Notes under the pieces: model-generated | Database searches by the model: none | What the model saw: the letters and a program-made list of their open reading frames with translations, nothing else | What the model was told of the DNA's origin: nothing | Source of the DNA: Alcaligenaceae bacterium UBA6179 | Lineage (GTDB): Bacteria > Pseudomonadota > Gammaproteobacteria > Burkholderiales > Burkholderiaceae_B | NCBI GenBank assembly: GCA_002422175.1 | Contig: DITR01000053.1 | Coordinates: 1-14,191 of the forward strand | Length of the DNA: 14,191 nucleotides | Direction of reading: 5' to 3' | Translations under genes and position numbers: made by a program | In this document: positions 1 to 6,437 of the stretch, piece after piece | How the letters are laid out: each line of letters begins with the position of its first letter | How positions within the stretch are numbered: the stretch's first letter is position 1

Positions 1-29
1 TAGTGCTCAATAAAAACGTTTAAAAATAC

Positions 30-476
30 TCAAGGCTCACCAATATCTTCGTTCCAAATCGTGGGTTTACTCAAAATAAAGCGATTCATTAGATCAATGC
101 AGGTTTGATCTTGCAAGACCTCAACTTGCACGCCACGTGATTTTAATAGGGCTTCCTCGCCCATGAAGGTTTGATTTTCACCGATAACCACTTTGGGTAT
201 GCCAAAGAGCAAAATAGCCCCGCTACACATCGAACAGGGCGATAGCGTGGTGTAAATGACTGACTCTCTGTAAACGGCGGCAGGTTGGCGACCGGCGTTT
301 TCTAGTGCACTCATTTCGCCATGCAAAATGGCGCTACCGTCTTGCACACGTCGGTTATGGCCACGACCAATAATTTTTCCATTGTGCACCAATACTGAAC
401 CAATAGGTATACCGCCACCTTCAAGCCCTAATTTAGCTTCATCAATTGCTGCCTGCATGAACATGTTCAAAGGCAT
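30..476 (-). CDS. Cytosine deaminase, small zinc-dependent FCY1-like type
   Basis: This is a 148-residue cytoplasmic zinc deaminase that probably converts cytosine to uracil in pyrimidine salvage. The CDA-fold signatures are complete: HGE at residues 52-54 (zinc His and catalytic Glu) and PCSMC at 80-84 (two zinc Cys). Beyond these it resembles the yeast FCY1 cytosine deaminase rather than TadA or the large amidohydrolase CodA. The shared features are the GRGHN segment near residue 37 (substrate-binding Asn41), LENAGR after the HGE helix, YTTLSPC, GIPKVVIGEN, and a C-terminal WNEDIGE whose Trp and Asp close the active site in the yeast enzyme. Length is close to the yeast protein's 158. The ATG has AGGA six bases upstream. 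No permease (codB-like) or other pyrimidine gene is adjacent. Another nucleobase or a pterin/guanine-type substrate is possible but less likely given the C-terminal match. Confidence 0.88.
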   Translation of the reverse strand: MPLNMFMQAAIDEAKLGLEGGGIPIGSVLVHNGKIIGRGHNRRVQDGSAILHGEMSALENAGRQPAAVYRESVIYTTLSPCSMCSGAILLFGIPKVVIGENQTFMGEEALLKSRGVQVEVLQDQTCIDLMNRFILSKPTIWNEDIGEP

Positions 477-498
477 TTGTGTTCCTAATGAGTCGATT

Positions 499-538
499 AC
501 TTTAATGGCACCACTTTAATGTGTAAATTTTTAAAGTG
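499..538. promoter_or_regulatory. Direct and inverted ACTTTAA repeats upstream of the deaminase
   Basis: ACTTTAATG occurs twice in direct orientation (499-507 and 513-521), 14 bp apart. The second copy lies in CACTTTAA (512-519), which has a perfect inverted partner TTAAAGTG at 531-538 across an 11-base loop. The cluster begins 23 bp upstream of the deaminase ATG, in the intergenic region shared with the divergent ABM-like gene. It could be an operator or a 5'-UTR hairpin. The pattern is seen directly; the role is inferred. Confidence 0.35.
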
Positions 539-659
539 ATCAACTTACAAGTTCTAAACAACTGTAATGCCCATTTTAAAGCGCTTTTCACAGTGGCTTT
601 TTTATTGAGTAAATAATAAAATGATTTCGCAACAGAAAAACTAGGCGCAGTATCAGCCT

Positions 660-687
660 TTGATCCCACTAAAACCCTTGCTATTAA
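660..687 (+). promoter_or_regulatory. Possible sigma70-type promoter for the ABM-like gene
   Basis: TTGATC at 660-665 and TATTAA at 682-687 are separated by 16 bp and lie about 40 bp before the gene's ATG. The -35 and -10 matches are moderate and the surroundings are AT-rich, so this is only a candidate. Confidence 0.25.
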
Positions 688-728
688 TTTTATGTTTAAA
701 ACTAACTCATAACTTAAAGGAAATTAAT

Positions 729-1022
729 ATGGCGTACTGCGTAGTTACTTTTCATCCTGGCGGAACAAAAGCCCAATACGATGCTGAAATTGCAGTTGTA
801 CATCCGCATGGTGGCGCAAGTCTTCCAGTCGGCCAGTTATATCATGCTGCCGGACCATCGCCCGGAGGCTGGTCTGTTGTTGCCATTCATGACTCAAAAG
901 AATCTTGGGATAATTTTTTAGGCAATATCTTGTTGCCCACTATTCGATCCCAAATTAAAAATGGGTTTACAACTGAGCCCCACGTAATCGGCTTTGAAGT
1001 TGACCATTTACAACAGTCCTGA
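729..1022 (+). CDS. Small ABM-like (dimeric alpha/beta barrel) protein
   Basis: This is a 97-residue soluble protein. The frame is open from a TTG at 660, but the ATG at 729 is preferred: AAAGG ends 8 bases before it, and the 23 extra residues would be an atypical leader. From that start it opens with a beta strand (AYCVVTFHPGG), then TKAQYDAEIAVV, a Gly/Pro-rich loop, QLYHAAGPSPGGWSVVAIHDS, and a helix ESWDNFLGNILLPTI. This is the usual order in small antibiotic-biosynthesis-monooxygenase-like (ABM) stress proteins of about 95-100 residues, with the PGGT-QYD and GW-VV-S-E-F landmarks. Such proteins have no assured reaction, and most are uncharacterised dimers. There is no signal peptide or membrane segment. 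It is divergent from the deaminase and stands alone as a transcription unit. The family is fairly likely; the function is unknown. Confidence 0.75.
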   Translation: MAYCVVTFHPGGTKAQYDAEIAVVHPHGGASLPVGQLYHAAGPSPGGWSVVAIHDSKESWDNFLGNILLPTIRSQIKNGFTTEPHVIGFEVDHLQQS

Positions 1023-1034
1023 TTGCTTTTTAAT

Positions 1035-1130
1035 GGCGCCTTCAATAGAGCATGTAGCTTAAATATAGAGAACGAGGCTGAAATTGAAATTTGGAGCACA
1101 CAAGCCAAGCCTCATGCTCTGAAGGCCGCC
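1035..1130. repeat. 96-bp imperfect inverted-repeat element
   Basis: The left arm at 1035-1054 is GGCGCCTTCAATAGAGCATG. The right arm at 1113-1130 reads, as reverse complement, GGCGGCCTTCAGAGCATG. The arms differ by short indels. Inside them GAGGCT (1074-1079) and AGCCTC (1108-1113) form a second inverted pair. GTAGCTTA occurs at 1054-1061 and again just outside the right arm at 1134-1141. There is no coding capacity. It starts 13 bp after the ABM-like stop codon, so it could be a MITE-like relic, a REP-type palindrome or simply a terminator-like hairpin without a U tract. Confidence 0.4.
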
Positions 1131-1224
1131 ATAGTAGCTTAGAGATTCCTAATCATCAACAGAGTAGGAATAGTTGGATCGTTTTCTAAGCCAAAACACA
1201 GTTTCACTTACAATTTCCAGCCTT

Positions 1225-1262
1225 GGTCTGCTAGCTCAGTCGATAGAGCATAAGATTGAAAA
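1225..1262 (+). pseudogene. 5'-half tRNA-Phe-like fragment
   Basis: From 1232 the sequence follows the E. coli tRNA-Phe 5' half, recalled from memory, at 27 of 31 positions. It has TAGCTCAGTCG, then TAGAGCA forming an intact D stem (GCTC/GAGC), and an anticodon loop TTGAAAA with the GAA anticodon. After 1262 the similarity stops. The 3' anticodon strand does not pair with TAAGA, and no T arm, acceptor 3' strand or CCA follows. G19 of the D loop is replaced by A at 1243. It cannot be a working tRNA and is best read as a decayed remnant, possibly left by recombination at a tRNA gene. Confidence 0.5.
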
Positions 1263-1313
1263 AAATGGCATCCGCAGCGATGAGTTGGCAAAATGACTTG
1301 TCATGCACTTTGA

Positions 1314-1562
1314 TCAATAAACGGCATGATGGTCGCCAACATTGATCAAAACAATTTCAGTTTCAGTCATGATCATTTCAATAACGATACGATATTTCAA
1401 ATTGATGGAAATGCTTTGCAATCCATCAAGCTTTCCTGACAAGCCATGAAGACGAAGTGACGGATGATATGGGTTGAGCTCGAGAAGTTCCAGGGCTTTT
1501 GTATATTGAGATTCTGCCTCAGGATGACGCTTTAAAAACTTTGCAGCGCGCCTACTATATGG
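1314..1562 (-). pseudogene. Remnant RelE/YafQ-type toxin, start lost
   Basis: The minus strand is open for 82 codons down to a TGA at 1314-1316. It reads YSRRAAKFLKRHPEAESQ, then LELNPYHPSLRLHGLSGKL, SISINLKYRIVIEM, and ends VLINVGDHHAVY. These are landmarks of RelE/ParE-superfamily mRNA-interferase toxins of about 90 residues: the RRAAKFLKRHP helix, LHGLSGKLDG, the SINLKYRI strand and the terminal GDHHAVY with its catalytic-type histidines. A TGA at 1563-1565 blocks the frame two codons before the YSRR segment, and no ATG, GTG or TTG lies before the conserved core. The first strand of about 8-10 residues is therefore missing or frameshifted; KFIAVTI in another frame just upstream may be its remains. 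No antitoxin frame is recognisable on either side. It is almost certainly not functional. Confidence 0.68.
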
Positions 1563-1616
1563 TCACAGCAATAAACTTGTGTCCTGTTAGGTTGGCCAAG
1601 ATGCGTTCGCCAATAC

Positions 1617-1634
1617 CCTTGTTTGCAAACGAGG
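1617..1634. promoter_or_regulatory. 18-bp near-perfect palindrome upstream of the EamA gene
   Basis: GTTTGCAAAC (1621-1630) is a perfect palindrome extended by CCT and AGG, with one mismatched pair (T1620/G1631) between. It lies about 90 bp before the transporter start codon, a reasonable place for an operator. No adjacent regulator gene supports a specific assignment. Confidence 0.3.
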
Positions 1635-1723
1635 TGAAAAAGAACGACCGAAATATGGGTAGAAAAGATCGCCCATCAATCAATGACTTAAAGAAAGGTA
1701 TACAAAACTGATAAAGTAGTCTC

Positions 1724-2650
1724 ATGAACAATAATAAAGACCTCACGTGGCAAGAAAAGTTTAATCAGCGTCCTTGGTGGGTCGATTTCATTTTACTGAG
1801 TGCAATTTGGGGCTCATCATTCATGTTCACTAAAATTGCAGCACAAGATATTGGTGCCATAACAACGGCTTTTTGGCGGGTGGCTATAGGCGCCATGTTT
1901 TTATTACCTTTATTGGTTTTAAAACGTCAAACAGCCCTACTGAAACAACACTGGAAAAAAGCTTTCGTATTAGGTATTTTTTACGCAGGCATTCCTTTTA
2001 CAGCCTATAGTTTTGCTTTAATGACCATATCGACGAGTACAGCGGCAATTGTCAATGCAACCACAGCATTATTTGGCGCGCTCATTGCTTGGTTGTGGCT
2101 CAAAGAAAAGCCAGGGCTAAGTCGATCTGTTGGGTTGGTATTAGGTTTTACCGGCGTCAGTTTATTGGCCCTACAAAATGCACACGCTGCACCAACACAC
2201 GCCTTGGCGGCCCAGCTTATCGGTATGTTAGTTTGCTTGTTAGCGCCTATGTGCTACGGCCTTTCAGCCAGTTACACCAAACTATATTTCACAGATATTC
2301 CTGCTCTGGTATCGTCGACGGGAAGCCAATTAGGTGCCACATTCTTTTTAGCGCCATTTGCCATTTTTTTCTGGCCAGATCACAGCATGCAATTCAGTAC
2401 AGTTGGCTCATTATTGGCGTTGGGTGTCGTGTGCACAGGCTTAGCCTTCATTATGTTTTTTCGTATTATTGCCTTAGCCGGCCCAAGCAAAGCATTAACC
2501 GTCACCTTTGCAGTGCCCGTTTTTGCGGCGTTTTACGGCGTCACATTCTTAAATGAAAACGTCACCCTTACCATGATGCTCTGTGCTGTTGTGATATTAG
2601 TCGGCATCAGTTTATCTACGGGTTTGGTGCGACTACCTATTAAGCGTTAG
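1724..2650 (+). CDS. EamA/DMT-superfamily transporter
   Basis: This is a 308-residue integral inner-membrane protein of the drug/metabolite transporter superfamily, likely an exporter of a small metabolite or amino acid. It has the usual family length and the duplicated EamA fold: repeat one at roughly residues 18-150 and repeat two at 165-300, each with about five hydrophobic helices. The typical opening LLSAIWGSSFMFTKIA with WR on helix 2 (residues 51-52), the STSTAAIVNATTALFGALIAW stretch in two parts (102-123), a W-LKEKP turn (125-130) and G-LGF-GV (137-145) identify repeat one. In repeat two the corresponding turn is FLNENVT. The ATG at 1724 has no strong Shine-Dalgarno sequence (only a weak AGTAG). 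It is transcribed alone, faces a palindromic site upstream, and converges on the ligase-like gene. The substrate cannot be told from sequence. Confidence 0.9.
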   Translation: MNNNKDLTWQEKFNQRPWWVDFILLSAIWGSSFMFTKIAAQDIGAITTAFWRVAIGAMFLLPLLVLKRQTALLKQHWKKAFVLGIFYAGIPFTAYSFALMTISTSTAAIVNATTALFGALIAWLWLKEKPGLSRSVGLVLGFTGVSLLALQNAHAAPTHALAAQLIGMLVCLLAPMCYGLSASYTKLYFTDIPALVSSTGSQLGATFFLAPFAIFFWPDHSMQFSTVGSLLALGVVCTGLAFIMFFRIIALAGPSKALTVTFAVPVFAAFYGVTFLNENVTLTMMLCAVVILVGISLSTGLVRLPIKR

Positions 2651-2659
2651 CTTTTTTTT
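2642..2659 (+). terminator. Weak stem plus T8 overlapping the eamA stop
   Basis: AAGC (2642-2645) and GCTT (2650-2653) can pair around a GTTA loop that includes part of the TAG stop, followed by an uninterrupted run of eight T. The stem is only four pairs, so this is a marginal intrinsic terminator for the transporter gene. Confidence 0.3.
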
Positions 2660-2661
2660 GT

Positions 2662-2730
2662 ATAACGTTATTAAGCTGATATGTTTAAACAAGCCGAGCA
2701 GCTGAATTAAGCGCTATCGCGCGCCTGCTC
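2662..2730. other. Palindromes in the convergent spacer after eamA
   Basis: The 90-bp gap between the convergent genes holds a perfect 10-bp palindrome ATAACGTTAT (2662-2671) and an inverted pair GAGCAG (2696-2701) / CTGCTC (2725-2730) enclosing GC-rich alternating sequence. Neither is followed by a T run on either strand. The second could still be a terminator-type structure for the minus-strand ligase-like gene. Confidence 0.3.
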
Positions 2731-2740
2731 AGAGACCTAA

Positions 2741-3979
2741 TCATTTGAGCGCTGTCGCACTTTTGAGCGATGAAGCATGCAAGTAAGCCATAAAAAAGAT
2801 CAGAAAATACGTAAAAAAATGTGGCAGTATGGTGTAGGCCATACCCAGTACGGCATAGTAACTGAGCAGAATAAAGGGTTCAGACTGTTGCCATGTTTTT
2901 TTAATGTTGAACCGAGTAGCCAGCCATAAAAGATAAATTAAAAATAGACAGGTCCAGACAAAGCCATTTTTTAATACGCTATCAATGTACATATTATGTG
3001 TGTCGCCTGACGGGTAACCAAAACCCTGCAGTTTCTCACGATCACTTTGGTTCATAGGCATTTCTTTAAAAAATGCTATTTGCATTGGGCCGTAACTCTT
3101 TCCACCCGCACCAAAAAGAAATGTCACGGGTTCATTTTTCATAAAGAAAACAGCATGATTAAAGCCTACTTTCCATAAGTTTAATCTGACCCAATAATCG
3201 TTATTTGAGACGTCAGCAATGCTTTGAACGCGATTGTAAAAGTGATCTACGTTATCTTTAAAAATAGTCATTGAAAAGGTAATCGCGATGATGGCAGCCA
3301 ATATACCGTTGATAATCATGCGCTTCGTGAGTTTAAGCGTGAGTAAATACAAAACAAGAACCACAATACTTGCCAGTAACGGAATTCGGCCACCAGCCCA
3401 TATCAACTGGTAAATAGACATGCAAAATGTAGCAATGATGAGTAACTTTGTTTTAAATGAGAACACTGCAATTCTCGTGCTCACGACTAAAAACACAAAA
3501 AACAAACCTAACAATGCGTCCCACGTGCCTTGAGGCCAGGTGCCTTCAATGCGCGTAATATTTCCGATCTGGTGCCAGTTTTTGAAAATTGTTAAAAGTG
3601 CTGCCACCCAAAACCCTGCAATCACGCTATAAAACGCTAACTTTTTATTGCTTTCATTTTTAAATGCAATGATTAAAAAACCTATTACTAATAAAAATAG
3701 CGTTTTTCGAGCGGCCCACAACACATCATCAATCTCTTGCATCGCAATAAGAGAAGTCACGATTCCAACAGCAAACATCGCTAAACTAACAACCGCAATA
3801 TTTGAATTCAAATATTGGTGTCTATATTCTTTATTTCTCAAAATACCTATGCAGGTGTATGCAATGATTAATGCAGATGAAACATAAATGCCCGGCTTCC
3901 AAATAAAAATTGAAACGGCAAATAAAATAACCAAAAAGCTTTCTGTCTTTTCAGCAAGCAAAGCTGTTTGCCTATTCAT
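2741..3979 (-). CDS. O-antigen ligase (WaaL/Wzy_C) family membrane protein
   Basis: This is a polytopic inner-membrane protein of 412 residues from the ATG at 3979; a TTG at 4003 would add eight residues but has no ribosome site. Family members join or polymerise undecaprenyl-linked glycans, for example O-antigen onto lipid A-core, on the periplasmic face. About ten hydrophobic helices are visible, with a long periplasmic loop near residues 240-335. Two marks support the Wzy_C/WaaL family: the AGGRIPLL segment (Arg198, the usual SR/GR-LL site) and DTHNMYIDSVLKNG (His328-Asn329), matching the HN-Y motif at the end of the large loop. Its sequence is AT-rich and poly-A/T-laden compared with the MATE gene upstream. 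It lies 44 bp after the 2OG-oxygenase gene. No other LPS genes are present, so it may be an orphan ligase for a surface glycan or a protein glycan. Confidence 0.8.
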   Translation of the reverse strand: MNRQTALLAEKTESFLVILFAVSIFIWKPGIYVSSALIIAYTCIGILRNKEYRHQYLNSNIAVVSLAMFAVGIVTSLIAMQEIDDVLWAARKTLFLLVIGFLIIAFKNESNKKLAFYSVIAGFWVAALLTIFKNWHQIGNITRIEGTWPQGTWDALLGLFFVFLVVSTRIAVFSFKTKLLIIATFCMSIYQLIWAGGRIPLLASIVVLVLYLLTLKLTKRMIINGILAAIIAITFSMTIFKDNVDHFYNRVQSIADVSNNDYWVRLNLWKVGFNHAVFFMKNEPVTFLFGAGGKSYGPMQIAFFKEMPMNQSDREKLQGFGYPSGDTHNMYIDSVLKNGFVWTCLFLIYLLWLATRFNIKKTWQQSEPFILLSYYAVLGMAYTILPHFFTYFLIFFMAYLHASSLKSATALK

Positions 3980-4023
3980 TGAACACCATAAAATTAAAGT
4001 CAAAGATCAACATGATGATCTTG

Positions 4024-4860
4024 TTAAAAATCTGTTTTGTTTGACGTGATCTTACGTGTCAGCCGTTTGAGTCTTTTTAAAAATGTCTTGTTTTTTGCAA
4101 CACTTGCTTCTTGTTCTTCTTTTTCATTTCTTGCACGAAAGTCGGTGCCCTTGTCAGGCAATTCTTCGTAAACATGTTTTGAGGCTGTGTAGTAGTAGAG
4201 CGCTACAGAGCGTCGGGTTCTTTCTGGTGGGCAAGTTAAGGCATCAGGGTGACCATGAAAAGAGTTGGCATCTGTGTTGAAGACCACACACCGATTAAAT
4301 AATGGCAAAACCTTGTGAACAGGTTCGCTCATATCCGTTTTCCACAGCTCTAATTTACCGCCATATTCGTTTTGCCAATCTTTATTAAGATAGACCAATA
4401 AATTAAGTCTGCGTGCCAAGTGAAGTTTTTTATGTATTCTGAAGTCGGCATGAACACCGAGCTTACCACCCCTCGTTATTTCATGATAACCCGCACCCTC
4501 AAAATAGGGGTCTGAAATCAGGCCTTCTATACCCGTTAACCCTTCTAGAAATTGCAGAAAGGGCGCTGAATTAAAAAACATAAATATTTCAGTGGCTCGT
4601 GACTTACAAAAATAGGGGCTTATTTGTCGCTTATTAAACTCATAGTAACCATCAAATATCTTGTCTTTTCGCAAAGGTTGCTCTGGAAAGTTAACCAACA
4701 GATCATTAGTCAACGCATCTGGTAACAAATGATCTAGAACAATATGCGGAAACGGATTGTTTAATAAGTATTGAGAACAGTATTTTTCTCCAACTTTTTT
4801 GGCACTTTTTGGGTCTAAAAAAATACCGTTTTCTAGATGAATAGGCAAAAGACTAGTCAT
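4024..4860 (-). CDS. 2OG-Fe(II) oxygenase (prolyl-hydroxylase-like fold)
   Basis: This is a 278-residue cytoplasmic non-haem iron dioxygenase. The frame opens at a TTG (4887), but the ATG at 4860 has AGG eight bases upstream and is preferred. The iron triad is visible as HADF (His137, Asp139) and SFHGHP (His202), with RRSVALYYYT (Arg217) supplying the 2-oxoglutarate-binding Arg. Between them RLNLLVYLNKDW and YGGKLELW form the jelly-roll strands typical of the 2OG-FeII_Oxy_3 group. It starts with NPFPHIVLDHLLP, the usual opening of this group. The Lys/Arg-rich tail (about 240-278) is an unconserved-looking extension. Members near glycan genes may hydroxylate sugars, lipids or proteins, but the substrate here is unknown. 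It lies 85 bp after the MATE gene and 44 bp before the ligase-like gene in the same direction, suggesting joint expression with the ligase. Confidence 0.85.
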   Translation of the reverse strand: MTSLLPIHLENGIFLDPKSAKKVGEKYCSQYLLNNPFPHIVLDHLLPDALTNDLLVNFPEQPLRKDKIFDGYYEFNKRQISPYFCKSRATEIFMFFNSAPFLQFLEGLTGIEGLISDPYFEGAGYHEITRGGKLGVHADFRIHKKLHLARRLNLLVYLNKDWQNEYGGKLELWKTDMSEPVHKVLPLFNRCVVFNTDANSFHGHPDALTCPPERTRRSVALYYYTASKHVYEELPDKGTDFRARNEKEEQEASVAKNKTFLKRLKRLTRKITSNKTDF

Positions 4861-4945
4861 ATATACAACCTTAGTAAAAGAAGGCAATCATCATTTGTAA
4901 TCCATGATGTCGAGAGTATTGGCATGATTTTACCCGCACAACACG

Positions 4946-6301
4946 TTACACCCTGACCTGTATAGTGGTAGCCATAGCTAACTTAGTCTGCCCAAAAAAA
5001 CGCCAGACTAGCACCACCGATGCAAGGCCTAACGCGATGACAAAGCCCGCCCAAACGCCAGCAGGGCCCATGCCCCCTTGATGCGCCAGCAACCAGCCAA
5101 GCGGCATACCGATCACCCAGTAAGCAGCCAGCGACACCGTAGCCGGAAAGCCGGTATCGGATAGCCCGCGAAGAGCACCCGTCATGGTTGATTGCACACC
5201 ATCCATTACTTGGGAAAATGCAAATACAACAAAGATGGTGGCAGCAATCTTGATCACCTCAAGGTCTGAAGTGATCAAGCCTGCAATGTTACGACCGTAG
5301 AAAGCAAGAATGATAGCGGCCGTGGAAAGCCAGGCCATGGCCAGACCCATCGCCGCCCAGGTGATTGGGCGCAAGGCGTCGACATGACCCGCCCCACGTT
5401 CTTGTGCAATTCGAATCGCGACTGCCCCTGAAATACCTAGCGGCAACATATAAAGCAACCCCCCCACTGACATCGCTACTTGATTACCTGCCAGTGCCAC
5501 GGCACCAAACGTACCAATCATAAGCGTTGCCACCGCCATCGCCCCCGTTTCAGCGACATACATTAAGCCCAGCGGTGCGCCTTCACGAGCCAGCAATGCG
5601 ATTTCAACACGAGAAATTTTGGCACGTAAGCGTATTTTTCGCGTTGACTTTGCGCTTTTCCAAAAAAACCAAGCGACCAAAAGCGCTAACCCTTCAGCCG
5701 CAAGCGATGCGATACCCGCACCCGTCAAGCCTAATTGCGGCATAGGGCCAACTCCCCATATCAAAGAATAATTCAGTGGAATATTGATCACCACGGCCAA
5801 GAAAGCGAAGCTCGCACCCAACCAAGGTCGATCAGTCGCTTCAAAAGTCGTTTTGAAAGCCGTTAGAATAGAATAAGGCAGCATCACAAAAGAAATGGCT
5901 ACCCAGTAGGGAAACATAATCGCCAACACCTCGGCAGGTTGGCCCAAGTATGGCAAAAGTAACCAGACCAACAACATGACAGCGGTGCCGCAAGTGCCAA
6001 CCATCGCACCCAATGCCAAACCATTGCGCAAAATCACAGGAATGCGTCGCCCCTGACCTGCACCATGTGCCGTTCCGACATGCACTGACAGGGCTGAAAG
6101 CAGCCCATAGATTGCCGCAAACAGAATGATCGCCACTGCGTTAGTGACACCGACCGCCGCTAGTGGAAGCACCCCAAGTGGGGCCAGCATGATTGAATCG
6201 GTTACGCCCAGTAACGTTGACGCGCCAAGCCCTGCCACAATGGGCACGGCCAATGCCAGAATCGCAGGCATTTCACGACGAATAATATTAAAGGCAGACA
6301 T
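4946..6301 (-). CDS. MATE-family multidrug/toxin efflux transporter
   Basis: This is a 451-residue inner-membrane antiporter of the NorM-like MATE family, exporting cationic drugs or metabolites using Na+ or H+ gradients. Length and the two six-helix halves are normal: residues about 12-215 and 235-445. Family marks are the opening ALAVPIVAGLGASTLLGVTDSIM with the Asp in helix 1, VGVTNAVA, the helix 2-3 GTAHGAGQG loop, the ATDRPWLGA turn in the first half, and the mirrored AIRIAQERGAGH and MTGALRGLSDTGFPA segments in the second half. The ATG at 6301 has AGAG six bases upstream. It is first in a minus-strand series with the 2OG oxygenase and ligase-like genes and is divergent from the DUF6790-like gene. 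Its GC content is visibly higher than that of the two genes downstream, so it may not share their history. The substrate is unknown. Confidence 0.92.
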   Translation of the reverse strand: MSAFNIIRREMPAILALAVPIVAGLGASTLLGVTDSIMLAPLGVLPLAAVGVTNAVAIILFAAIYGLLSALSVHVGTAHGAGQGRRIPVILRNGLALGAMVGTCGTAVMLLVWLLLPYLGQPAEVLAIMFPYWVAISFVMLPYSILTAFKTTFEATDRPWLGASFAFLAVVINIPLNYSLIWGVGPMPQLGLTGAGIASLAAEGLALLVAWFFWKSAKSTRKIRLRAKISRVEIALLAREGAPLGLMYVAETGAMAVATLMIGTFGAVALAGNQVAMSVGGLLYMLPLGISGAVAIRIAQERGAGHVDALRPITWAAMGLAMAWLSTAAIILAFYGRNIAGLITSDLEVIKIAATIFVVFAFSQVMDGVQSTMTGALRGLSDTGFPATVSLAAYWVIGMPLGWLLAHQGGMGPAGVWAGFVIALGLASVVLVWRFFGQTKLAMATTIQVRV

Positions 6302-6341
6302 CTTGATCTCTAGTTTTCAGTGTGAGTCACTTATAGATCAT

Positions 6342-6420
6342 TTGTGGGTTGTCATCTTAACGCAAGCCTACATCGCTAAGTTGTCAGTTGTTTAATTTAA
6401 AATAAACAAGCTACCCACAA
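6342..6420. promoter_or_regulatory. Nested inverted repeats between the MATE and DUF6790-like genes
   Basis: TTGTGGGT (6342-6349) and its exact reverse complement ACCCACAA (6413-6420) bracket the divergent control region. Between them TTGTTTA (6388-6394) and TAAACAA (6403-6409) form a second perfect inverted repeat around an 8-base AT spacer. The position suits operators or a shared control site for both genes, but no regulator is encoded nearby. Confidence 0.35.
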
Positions 6421-6437
6421 TCATTCAAGGAAGACTC

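Larger units (their letters stand above)
1023..1723. other. Gene-poor scar region between the ABM-like gene and eamA
   Basis: These 701 bases contain no intact gene that I can support. They hold the inverted-repeat element, the tRNA-Phe-like half and the toxin remnant described separately. The nonamer ATAGAGCAT occurs at 1045-1053 in the inverted repeat and at 1243-1251 in the tRNA-like fragment. A plus-strand open frame at 1499-1711 is antisense to the toxin remnant at its start and has no recognisable domain. The arrangement suggests old insertions and deletions. Confidence 0.5.

Noticed and set aside
30..476. tRNA adenosine deaminase TadA
   Set aside because: The zinc motifs are shared, but the GRGHN, LENAGR, GIPKVVIGEN and WNEDIGE segments match cytosine deaminase of the FCY1 type.
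660..728. TTG start for the ABM-like gene
   Set aside because: The ATG at 729 has a good AAAGG site and gives the normal family length; the upstream part is AT-rich leader that also holds the promoter candidate.
1225..1300. A complete functional tRNA
   Set aside because: The anticodon stem, T arm and acceptor 3' strand are missing and G19 is changed.
1499..1711. Plus-strand open frame of 70 codons before the EamA gene
   Set aside because: It begins antisense to the toxin remnant, has no ribosome site or recognisable domain, and crosses the palindromic site; it looks like a chance frame.
1023..1723. Insertion sequence or prophage fragment
   Set aside because: No transposase, integrase or phage-like reading frame is visible on either strand; only short inverted and direct repeats are present.
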